From assembly GCA_041161475.1 (NCBI GenBank), contig JBEAUL010000085.1, forward strand, positions 1-7,537: DNA of 7,537 nucleotides. The letters run 5' to 3'. Shown piece by piece: positions 1 to 5,168 of this stretch; position 1 is the first letter of the stretch; every line of letters begins with the position of its first letter. A program made the position numbers and the translations under genes. This DNA is from JBEAUL01 sp041161475. GTDB taxonomy: Bacteria; Pseudomonadota; Gammaproteobacteria; UBA6186; Azoamicaceae. The notes below the pieces were generated by a model that did no database searches, was not told the DNA's origin, and saw only the letters and a program-made list of their open reading frames with translations.

Positions 1-2
1 GT

Positions 3-338
3 ATCATTTTGTCTGGCATTAGTGCTGGCGCCATCTGTTGGTTTGAACAAGGCATCACGGATTCCGTTTGGCCACTCGGTGTTGTCGATGGCCTTGGTCT
101 TCTTCAAGGCAGCATCTGTCCACATTTTGATTCAGAAGTTGAACGACAAGTTGCTTACAAGACTTTTGTTGAAAATAAGCGCATCAAGCCCGGTCTTGCC
201 CTAGAAGACGAGACTTCTGCCTATTTTATTGATGGAAAATTAGACAGCATCGTACAGAGTGATACCAACAAAAAGGCGTACCAAATCCATGATGATAGTT
301 CTTTAACGGCGCTTGATCATCTAATTAAGCAATTGTAA
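3..338 (+). CDS. Peptidase S51 family protein (dipeptidase E / YgaJ-like), C-terminal part
   Basis: This is the 3' part of a gene whose start lies left of the window; 111 codons remain, ending in TAA. The visible part opens with G-I-S-A-G-A, the nucleophile elbow of the S51 family (peptidase E and cyanophycinase-like serine hydrolases), followed by ICWFEQGITDS. Further on, SICPHF about 35 residues later probably carries the catalytic His. The C-terminal stretch with ALEDETSAYF and a final AYQI strand matches the usual end of uncharacterised YgaJ-like members. Family members cleave short Asp-containing peptides, but the exact substrate cannot be read here. The TTG at 9 is an internal Leu codon, because the frame is open to the window edge. 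The gene runs towards the end of ssrA, with no terminator of its own directly after the stop. Family assignment is fairly firm; the specific function is not. Confidence 0.85.
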   Translation: MILSGISAGAICWFEQGITDSVWPLGVVDGLGLLQGSICPHFDSEVERQVAYKTFVENKRIKPGLALEDETSAYFIDGKLDSIVQSDTNKKAYQIHDDSSLTALDHLIKQL

Positions 339-524
339 TTATCTGGCATTTATTCCTCGTTCTACAATGAGCGCCCTATTCCCATAAGTTATTATGGTGC
401 CTTCTAATTCGGTTAAAAGCATGGATACATTTGTTCCGGGTTGTTGAATAGTCTTGTATTTGCACCCGATTTTGATCCTGGATACAAGAGGAATTCCTAG
501 GAACTCGGTGGAAGGCTCAGATAC
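339..524. other. Intergenic stretch between the S51 gene and the ssrA terminator; no convincing gene
   Basis: No recognisable gene lies here. The minus strand stays open from the tmRNA end down to a TAA at 339–341, giving about 60 stop-free codons across this gap. The upstream part of that frame is tmRNA and terminator sequence, however, and the only internal ATG (near 421) would give about 27 residues with no good ribosome binding site. A 10-bp palindrome, TTCCTAGGAA, sits at 494–503. The stretch may be a decayed remnant or simply spacer. Confidence 0.4.
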
Positions 525-547
525 AAAAAAGCCCCGGTTTACGGGGC
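525..547 (-). terminator. Intrinsic terminator of ssrA
   Basis: Read leftward, the hairpin is GCCCCG (547–542), a five-base loop, then CGGGGC (536–531), followed directly by six T (530–525). The stem is six base pairs and almost all G:C. It lies about 36 nt beyond the mature tmRNA 3' end. In the rightward direction the hairpin is followed only by CTTTTGG, so it could act as a weaker terminator for the S51 gene as well. Confidence 0.88.
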
Positions 548-583
548 CTTTTGGACGTTTGGGGAAGTGGTTGAACTTTAAAC

Positions 584-955
584 TGGTGGAGACGGCGGGG
601 ATTGAACCCGCGTCCGCAAGCACGCCATTCTTAGCTCTACATGTTTATCCCATACTTTTTATCTCATCGTTTAACCATCCCGATGGGAGAGGGGATTAAA
701 CAACCAGCCTTATGGGTTTTAACTGTTTTCACCTAAGGCGAGAAAAAACAGCGATCTCGTTAAAAATTACCCTTCAGATCGAATAGACGAGCCTACTCGG
801 TGAAAGGTCGCAAGCCGGTTATTAAGCGGCTACAGCGATGTAGTTTTCGTCGTTGGCAGTTATATTTGCCTGCAGCTACCGTTTTACGAGATGAAGCTAC
901 CTTACTCGACATGCACCTTAAACTTTATTACTTACGTCGAAGCCATGTCGCCCCC
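584..955 (-). ncRNA. ssrA: tmRNA (10Sa RNA)
   Basis: One-piece transfer-messenger RNA of about 372 nt. The 5' end (from 955) is GGGGGCG, which pairs with CGUCUCC just before the encoded ACCA at the 3' end (584–587). The diagnostic 5' block GGCTTCGACG follows, and the 3' part carries the T-arm with GGTTCAATCC. The reading frame in the middle (857–825) encodes the tag ANDENYIAVAA and ends in tandem TAA TAA. The Ala-charged tRNA-like part enters stalled ribosomes with SmpB, the ribosome switches to the internal frame, and the tag sends the product to ClpXP and related proteases. Length, both ends and the tag agree with gammaproteobacterial tmRNAs (E. coli tag ANDENYALAA). smpB lies directly upstream on the same strand. 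Confidence 0.97.
819..857 (-). other. tmRNA proteolysis-tag reading frame with double stop
   Basis: Starting from the resume codon GCC at 857, the frame reads ANDENYIAVAA, then TAA (824–822) and TAA (821–819). ANDENY is the conserved SspB/ClpX-recognised N-terminal part. The hydrophobic small-residue end (AVAA rather than ALAA) is the expected degron. The tag is one residue longer than the E. coli tag. Confidence 0.93.
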
Positions 956-963
956 AGTAAATG

Positions 964-969
964 ATTATA
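964..969 (-). promoter_or_regulatory. ssrA promoter, -10 element
   Basis: Leftward the sequence is a perfect TATAAT eight bases before the mature tmRNA 5' end. The best -35 is a weak TTCCAA 18 bases further upstream. The perfect -10 suits a constitutively high stable-RNA gene, and a short 5' leader removed by RNase P is expected. The distance suggests transcription starts 1–3 nt before position 955. Confidence 0.65.
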
Positions 970-1009
970 GCGTATTTTTAGGTAAAATTGGAATATACGT
1001 GGTTACATC

Positions 1010-1044
1010 ATCTCAGTGAGATATCTTTATATTCGTGTATCTCA
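1010..1044. repeat. Overlapping inverted repeats between smpB and ssrA
   Basis: ATCTCA-G-TGAGAT (1010–1022) is a perfect palindrome with six-base arms. The TGAGATA arm at 1017–1023 can also pair with TATCTCA at 1038–1044 across a 14-nt loop, so two structures compete for one arm. No T run follows on either strand, so this is not a standard intrinsic terminator. It may mark the 3' end of the smpB mRNA or a protein site upstream of the ssrA promoter. Its function is unknown. Confidence 0.35.
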
Positions 1045-1065
1045 TCGAATGTGTTTACACCTTAA

Positions 1066-1542
1066 CTAGCGTTTCATGAGGCGTTCCTTTTGACGCGCCC
1101 AATCTCTGTCCCGTTCATCATGCCGTTTGTCGTGGGATTTTTTACCGCAGGCCAGTGCAATTTCAAGTTTTGCCTTTCCCCTAACCCAGTACATTGCCAA
1201 GGGCACAATCGTATACCCCTTACGCTCCACTGCCCCAATAAGGCGCGTTAGCTCCTTGTTATGTAACAGTAATTTTCGGGTACGCGTAGGATCTGTTTTA
1301 ACATGCGTAGAAGCAGAAACCAACGGAGCAATATGCGCCCCCAGTAACCAGGCTTCTCCCTTTTTTAGCAATACGTAACTTTCAGCGATTTGCCCTTTTC
1401 CCGCCCTTAGGCTTTTCACTTCCCAGCCTTGAAGCACGATCCCTGCCTCAAAACGCTCTTCTATGGTATAGTCATGGCGTGCTTTTCTATTGAGCGCAAT
1501 GGTTTTGGAAGGAGTTTTTGATGCAGTTACTTTTTTGTTCAT
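1066..1542 (-). CDS. smpB: SsrA-binding protein SmpB
   Basis: SmpB is the obligate protein partner of tmRNA in trans-translation: it binds the tRNA-like domain, occupies the decoding centre in place of a codon–anticodon pair, and inserts its C-terminal tail into the empty mRNA channel. The 158-residue product has the family core NRKARHDY (18–25), [19 protein letters not shown] (31–49), the [17 protein letters not shown] block (77–93), and the basic tail GKKSHDKR (133–140) ending in RLMKR. This tail is the part that becomes helical in the mRNA path. The N-terminus (about 17 Lys/Thr/Ser-rich residues) is longer than in many homologues. The ATG at 1542 is preceded by AAGG at about nine bases' spacing. 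The gene lies 110 bp upstream of its partner ssrA on the same strand, the usual arrangement, and has a strong promoter at 1593–1621. Confidence 0.97.
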   Translation of the reverse strand: MNKKVTASKTPSKTIALNRKARHDYTIEERFEAGIVLQGWEVKSLRAGKGQIAESYVLLKKGEAWLLGAHIAPLVSASTHVKTDPTRTRKLLLHNKELTRLIGAVERKGYTIVPLAMYWVRGKAKLEIALACGKKSHDKRHDERDRDWARQKERLMKR

Positions 1543-1574
1543 GGCAGCCTTGTGGCATTACTGTTCATACGCGC

Positions 1575-1607
1575 TATCGACATGGCTTGTCGATATTAAG
1601 GCTTAAT
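1575..1607. promoter_or_regulatory. Two adjacent palindromes over the smpB promoter (candidate operator or leader hairpin)
   Basis: First palindrome: TATCGACA (1575–1582), loop TGGCT, TGTCGATA (1588–1595), eight perfect base pairs. Second: ATTAAG-G-CTTAAT (1595–1607), six perfect pairs, sharing one base with the first. The first covers the expected smpB start point and enters the -10; the second fills most of the -35/-10 spacer. This is the position at which a repressor dimer would block RNA polymerase. In a leftward transcript starting near 1586 only one arm would be present, so a DNA-binding role is more likely than an RNA hairpin for smpB. The binding protein is unknown. Confidence 0.45.
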
Positions 1608-1621
1608 GCCGTTCTTGTCAA
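1593..1621 (-). promoter_or_regulatory. smpB promoter (TTGACA–17–TAATAT)
   Basis: Leftward, a perfect -35 TTGACA (1621–1616) is followed by a 17-base spacer and TAATAT (1598–1593), which matches four of six bases of the -10 consensus. The start of transcription is expected near 1586, leaving a leader of about 44 nt before the smpB ATG. Two palindromes overlap the -10, the spacer and the start point (separate entry). Confidence 0.7.
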
Positions 1622-1657
1622 TTTTGTTCATTCTTTGCTCGATCTGCGTTGTGTTAT

Positions 1658-2107
1658 ATGCCAATAGTTCAAAAAAATGCCGTTGTACCTTATTCAGCCG
1701 AACAAATGTATGCATTGGTTAACGATGTGGGCACATATCCCAGCTTTTTGCCGTGGTGTGTGGCAGCGACGATTCGCGAAAAGAGCGATCAACAGATGAT
1801 TGCAACGTTAACGATTGCAAAAGGGCCTTTTCGAGAAACATTTACAACCAAAAATACCCTCATACCCAATCGCCATATTCATCTGAGTTTAGTAGACGGT
1901 CCTTTTACGCAACTCGAGGGGGATTGGCACTTTATGCCTGAGGGCCCCGGAAAAGGGTCTAGAGTGAGTTTAGATTTGGCATTTACTTTTGGATCGGGCT
2001 TTACAGCTCGCCTTATCAGTCCTTTGTTTGAATCGATTGCCAGCCGATTTGTAGAAGCATTTTGCGATCAGGCCAAGCAACAATACGGTGAATATCGAGC
2101 AATATGA
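1658..2107 (+). CDS. ratA: RatA-family START-domain protein (coenzyme Q-binding / ribosome association toxin)
   Basis: A 149-residue protein of the Coq10/START-like family. It opens with VVPYSAEQMYALVNDV (9–24) and YPSFLPWC (27–34), the hallmark N-terminal motif, and ends with the long helix RFVEAFCDQAKQQYG typical of the lipid-binding cavity lid. In mitochondria the family member Coq10 binds ubiquinone. E. coli RatA was reported to bind the 50S subunit and block 70S formation, though its role as a toxin is debated. I chose the ATG at 1658 (MPIVQKN), which matches the family N-terminus; a TTG three codons upstream (1649) is less likely. No clear Shine-Dalgarno sequence precedes it. The gene is divergent from smpB, the classical arrangement, and its TGA overlaps the rnfH ATG in ATGA, so the two are translationally coupled. 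Confidence 0.93.
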   Translation: MPIVQKNAVVPYSAEQMYALVNDVGTYPSFLPWCVAATIREKSDQQMIATLTIAKGPFRETFTTKNTLIPNRHIHLSLVDGPFTQLEGDWHFMPEGPGKGSRVSLDLAFTFGSGFTARLISPLFESIASRFVEAFCDQAKQQYGEYRAI

Positions 2108-2457
2108 CAAACAGTGGCGCACAGACAATATCTTACATCCATATTGAAGTTATCTATGTTCCTGCTAAAAATACTGGTACTAATGAATTGGTTTGGAAAA
2201 GCTGTTTAAAAAAACAGTCTCCTTGCACCGTAGCAGATGCCTTACAGGCTTCTGGGGTACTGTTAGAATTTCCTGAAATCAATTTAACTGACTCGCATAA
2301 AGTGGGTATTTTTGGTAAACTGGTATCGATGCATACATTACTACAGGACAAAGACAGACTTGAAATTTATCGTCCACTCACACAAGATCCAAAAATACTG
2401 AGAAGAAAGCGCGCAAGAGAGCAAAAACATGTCCAACAACACAGAAACACTCGATAA
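2104..2457 (+). CDS. rnfH: RnfH family ubiquitin-like protein
   Basis: A small beta-grasp (ubiquitin-like) protein of 117 residues. The conserved blocks are HIEVIYVP (13–20), the TVADALQASGVLLEFPEINL helix–loop (42–61), HKVGIFGKLV (65–74) and the signature DRLEIYRPLTQDPK (84–97), followed by the basic RRKRAR tail. The name comes from an association with rnf genes in some bacteria; the actual biochemical role remains unclear. It starts four bases inside the end of ratA (ATGA), the standard ratA–rnfH pairing. Its last 29 bases overlap the next gene, so the KHVQQHRNTR end is a tail set partly by that overlap. The roughly 10-residue N-terminal extension before HIEVIY is longer than in common homologues, but no better start is visible. 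Confidence 0.92.
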   Translation: MTNSGAQTISYIHIEVIYVPAKNTGTNELVWKSCLKKQSPCTVADALQASGVLLEFPEINLTDSHKVGIFGKLVSMHTLLQDKDRLEIYRPLTQDPKILRRKRAREQKHVQQHRNTR

Positions 2458-2779
2458 CGCTATTACACTGACCCCCTCTGCTCAAGATCATTTTATACAA
2501 GTGCTGTCTGCTGATGCCACAGCAAAGGCCATTCGAATTGGTATAAAACTCAGCGGTTGTTCTGGGCAATCTTATGTGCTCGAGCCCGCGATGACCCGCC
2601 TACCCAACGAAAAACTTGCAAATCATGGCCCAATACCTTTGTGGGTCGATCCAGCGCAGTTGCCTGCCTTACGAGGACTCGAAATCGATTGTATTCAAGA
2701 CGGTTTGAACAAGCGCATTGTATTTAACAATCCGAATGCCAAAGGCACCTGTGGCTGTGGTGAAAGCTTTACCAGCTAA
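2429..2779 (+). CDS. A-type iron-sulfur cluster carrier (IscA/ErpA/SufA family)
   Basis: A 116-residue HesB/IscA-type protein. Cys44 in LSGCSG and the C-terminal Cys108 and Cys110 in GTCGCGESF form the three-cysteine set that binds iron or an Fe-S cluster in this family. LEIDCIQDGLNKRIVFNNPNAKG before them is the typical linker. Such proteins accept clusters from IscU/SufB scaffolds and pass them to apo-enzymes. The ATG at 2429 lies 29 bases inside rnfH, in another frame, with a purine-rich AAGAGAG stretch upstream, suggesting coupled expression with ratA–rnfH. No iscSU, hscBA, fdx or suf genes are nearby, so it is a stand-alone carrier, and which paralogue (IscA, ErpA or SufA) cannot be settled from sequence alone. 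The length fits all three. Confidence 0.9.
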   Translation: MSNNTETLDNAITLTPSAQDHFIQVLSADATAKAIRIGIKLSGCSGQSYVLEPAMTRLPNEKLANHGPIPLWVDPAQLPALRGLEIDCIQDGLNKRIVFNNPNAKGTCGCGESFTS

Positions 2780-2833
2780 CTTCCTTGCTTTGTCTCCATC
2801 GATGCAGATAAGGCATAGAAGCCCCGCAACCCC

Positions 2834-2857
2834 TGTACTAAACTAATAACAAGTACA
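2834..2857. promoter_or_regulatory. Inverted repeat upstream of parA (candidate operator)
   Basis: TGTACT (2834–2839) and AGTACA (2852–2857) form perfect six-base arms around a 12-base A/T-rich spacer, ending 34 bases before the parA ATG. ParA proteins with an N-terminal helix-turn-helix commonly bind and repress their own promoter. That makes this a plausible autoregulatory site, but no convincing -35/-10 pair could be placed around it. Confidence 0.3.
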
Positions 2858-2891
2858 AGCATCTGCGCATCTTATACAAGGACAAAGAGCC

Positions 2892-3878
2892 ATGGATCCA
2901 AAAATGACGGTTAAAGACGCTGCTTCCTTCTTGGGTGTCACAGAAAGTTGGGTGAATAAACAACTTAAAAGTTTGCAATTGCCAACAACCCGCTTAAACG
3001 GACGTCTTTTTTTTGAATACCCCGCTGCACGAGAATTATTCCAGTTTAACTTTAAACCCCAAGTTATTGCCTTTCAAATTGTCAAAGGCGGCACAGGTAA
3101 AACATCCTTGGCCTTTGAGTTCTCAATTCGAGCCAATTTATATGGTGCACGCGTCTTATGCATAGATTTAGATCAACAAGGCAACTTAACACATGCTTTA
3201 CACGCTGATGCTGAAAATTCTCCTGTGATGATAGATATCTTGGCAGAAGATTACTCTTTCGAGCATGCCATTTTATCTGTACATGAAGGCCTAGATTTAT
3301 TACCGAGTCGCATAGAAAATTCAATGCTCGATGATGTGATTCGTCTGCGTAAATTTCCACTCAATCGCGTCTATGCAGACCCCTTAACAAAGCTACGAGA
3401 AAAATACGATTTAATCGTGATTGATTGCCCACCCAGCTTAGGTCAATCTGTCTCAGCCATTACTTTAGCGGCAGACCGCATTGTCGCACCCGTTGTCCCA
3501 GAAAAATTTGCTTTAGCAGGACTAAAAGCCACAAAACAAGCCATCACTGATTTATCTAAACGTTTTTCGACCCCTATTCAATTAGACATTCTGTTTAATA
3601 AATTCGATCCAAAATCTGCTATTGCTAAATCCGCGCTTGAGTCTATACAACTTTCACCGCTTTACCGTCCACACTTACTGCCATTTACGATTCGCCTATC
3701 ACCAGAATTACCTCAGGCCATCGCACAAGGGCATTCTATTTTTGACGATGTAAAAGTGAATAAAGCCAAACAAGACATTGATTGGCTGACACGTTATTTA
3801 TTACGCCTGGATGAAAACAAAGTAGCGACAGAACAAGCCAAATCGGTTCTATCGTCTTTAGAAGCTTTATTCGCTTGA
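2892..3878 (+). CDS. ParA/Soj family ATPase with N-terminal helix-turn-helix
   Basis: A 328-residue MinD/ParA-type ATPase. Residues 5–48 form a MerR/excisionase-like winged HTH (MTVKDAASFLGVTESWVNKQ). The ATPase core follows, with the deviant Walker A KGGTGKT (65–71, signature Lys65), Walker A' IDLDQQGNLT (91–100), and Walker B DLIVIDCPPSLG (173–184). ATP-bound ParA dimers bind DNA non-specifically and move cargo when a ParB-type partner stimulates hydrolysis. The HTH-plus-ATPase build resembles plasmid and integrative-element partition ATPases rather than the shorter chromosomal Soj. AAGGA nine bases before the ATG supports the start. No parB, no obvious parS array and no replication gene are visible. 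The next gene, ftsL, is convergent and overlaps by 12 bp. Cargo and partner are unknown; plasmid-like origin is an inference. Confidence 0.88.
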   Translation: MDPKMTVKDAASFLGVTESWVNKQLKSLQLPTTRLNGRLFFEYPAARELFQFNFKPQVIAFQIVKGGTGKTSLAFEFSIRANLYGARVLCIDLDQQGNLTHALHADAENSPVMIDILAEDYSFEHAILSVHEGLDLLPSRIENSMLDDVIRLRKFPLNRVYADPLTKLREKYDLIVIDCPPSLGQSVSAITLAADRIVAPVVPEKFALAGLKATKQAITDLSKRFSTPIQLDILFNKFDPKSAIAKSALESIQLSPLYRPHLLPFTIRLSPELPQAIAQGHSIFDDVKVNKAKQDIDWLTRYLLRLDENKVATEQAKSVLSSLEALFA

Positions 3879-4205
3879 TTGATCGACAGGAGGCAAAAAC
3901 AAGACTTCTGTTTGTTCCGGAAAAATCATACCCTGCTTTTTAGCCAGGTGTTCTAGATGAGATTTATTTGTCCAACTACTTAAATCAACCAACAGCTGAA
4001 GCCACTCGGTATGCAAGGCATGTCTCTGTTGTTGGAGTTGTTCACTTTTTGCATGCCAAACACGCGAATAGTGCTTGGTATAAACGACGGCCAAAGCAGA
4101 CAGCCAAATAAACCCAATCAACAGTATCAACGACCAATTAAGGGTTGAAACAATATGGTTAACAGGACCTTGTAACCAAGTATGCCGATGTTTTGAGCGC
4201 TTCAT
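3867..4205 (-). CDS. ftsL: Cell division protein FtsL
   Basis: A 112-residue bitopic divisome protein. It has a basic cytoplasmic N-terminus (about 1–22), one membrane segment (about 23–43, NWSLILLIGFIWLSALAVVY), then a periplasmic coiled-coil-prone helix (about 48–75) with the FtsL-type pattern SEQLQQQRHALHTEWLQLLVDLSSW. The stretch HLEHLAKKQGMIFPEQTEVLFL matches the conserved family end. FtsL forms the FtsQLB complex that activates FtsWI septal peptidoglycan synthesis. It starts nine bases after the rsmH stop; a GAGG sits only two bases before the ATG, so translation is probably coupled to rsmH. In the dcw cluster ftsI normally follows, but here the gene ends inside the convergent parA. FtsL is poorly conserved in general; identity rests on topology, pattern and the neighbouring rsmH. 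Confidence 0.9.
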   Translation of the reverse strand: MKRSKHRHTWLQGPVNHIVSTLNWSLILLIGFIWLSALAVVYTKHYSRVWHAKSEQLQQQRHALHTEWLQLLVDLSSWTNKSHLEHLAKKQGMIFPEQTEVLFLPPVDQSSE

Positions 4206-4214
4206 ACCCTCAAT

Positions 4215-5168
4215 TTAGCGAATCTCTGTTCTTTCGGCAACTCTTAAGAGGGCACTGCGCGCCCGAGGGTTTTCTTGTACTTCTACGGCTGTTGGTCTTA
4301 TTTTTTTACCGATAATACGCAGGCGGGGTGTAAAAGCGACTTCCTCTTGTAAGGTGGGCAAACGGCGTAATGCCCGTGATGCTAAGGGAGGCTTGGCCTG
4401 TCTTTGCATAAATTGTTTGACGATTCTGTCTTCCAAAGAATGAAAGCTAATGACCGCGAGTCGACCATGAGGTGCCAATACCGATAGGGTCTGCGCTAAG
4501 GCATTTTCTAATGCACTGAGCTCTTCATTAATAAAAATACGGATGGCTTGAAAACAACGTGTCGCAGGATGCTTGTGTTTTTCCCAAGCAGGATGTGCGC
4601 GCTTGATAATATCCGCCAATCTATCTGTTGTTTCTATCGGTGCAGTACTACGCGCCTCAACAATTGCTTTTGAAAGACGCCTCGAAAAACGTTCTTCCCC
4701 ATATCGATAGAATACATCGGCTATTTCACTTTCTGTCGCACTGGCTATCCAAGCGGCAGCCGATTGGCCTGTGGTTGGATTCATTCGCATGTCGAGAGGA
4801 CCTGCCTGCATAAAACTAAAACCACGTTCTGGCGTGTCGAGCTGAGGAGAAGAAACACCCAGATCTAAGAGTACCCCATCCACTTTTCCTAGGATATCCT
4901 CGGCCATACAATGGGATTCCAAAGCATCGAAACGGGCGTGACACACCGATAAGCGTGTATCTTGTGTGGCCATAATATTGGCCACTTCAATCGCGCTCGG
5001 ATCTTGATCGATAACCAATAAACGCCCTTGTGGGCTTAAGTGAGATAAAATGGCTCTACTATGGCCACCTCGACCAAACGTTGCATCAATATAGTGTCCA
5101 TCTGGACGAATATTGAGTGCAGCAATGGCTTCGACACAAAGTACCGGTTGATGCGTATACTCAGACAT
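4215..5168 (-). CDS. rsmH: 16S rRNA (cytosine(1402)-N(4))-methyltransferase RsmH
   Basis: RsmH (formerly MraW) adds the N4-methyl group to C1402 of 16S rRNA in the ribosomal P site, using S-adenosylmethionine. The 317-residue product, close to the usual length of about 310, starts MSEYTHQPVL. It has the SAM-binding motif DATFGRGGHS (28–37), LLDLGVSSPQLD (100–111), RGFSF..GPLDMRMN (115–130), RCFQAIRIFINEEL (204–217), and VISFHSLEDRIVKQF (239–253). I chose the ATG at 5168; the frame is open a further 35 codons upstream, but that part lies inside the symporter gene and does not look like RsmH. The start overlaps the end of the symporter gene by 8 bp, implying read-through and coupled translation. 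The usual upstream mraZ is absent. Confidence 0.97.
   Translation of the reverse strand: MSEYTHQPVLCVEAIAALNIRPDGHYIDATFGRGGHSRAILSHLSPQGRLLVIDQDPSAIEVANIMATQDTRLSVCHARFDALESHCMAEDILGKVDGVLLDLGVSSPQLDTPERGFSFMQAGPLDMRMNPTTGQSAAAWIASATESEIADVFYRYGEERFSRRLSKAIVEARSTAPIETTDRLADIIKRAHPAWEKHKHPATRCFQAIRIFINEELSALENALAQTLSVLAPHGRLAVISFHSLEDRIVKQFMQRQAKPPLASRALRRLPTLQEEVAFTPRLRIIGKKIRPTAVEVQENPRARSALLRVAERTEIR

Noticed and set aside
540..600. Attachment site of a genomic island at the tmRNA 3' end
   Set aside because: The tmRNA end is a known target, but no integrase and no second copy of the end sequence were found in the window.
339..623. A 94-codon minus-strand frame beginning MLADAGSIPAVSTS
   Set aside because: Its first third is the tmRNA 3' end (acceptor and T-arm) and its middle is the ssrA terminator, so it is not a protein gene as a whole.
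454..699. Plus-strand frame of 81 codons
   Set aside because: Runs antisense through the tmRNA 3' part and terminator; shows no family resemblance.
1649..1657. TTG start for ratA adding three codons
   Set aside because: The ATG at 1658 gives the MPxV...PYSAEQMY start of the family; the extra residues do not match.
2780..2891. parS-like centromere repeats upstream of parA
   Set aside because: Only one short inverted repeat is present; no iterons or 16-bp parS-type palindrome.
3082..3360. Minus-strand 92-codon frame inside parA
   Set aside because: Shadow of parA, which has intact ATPase motifs on the other strand.
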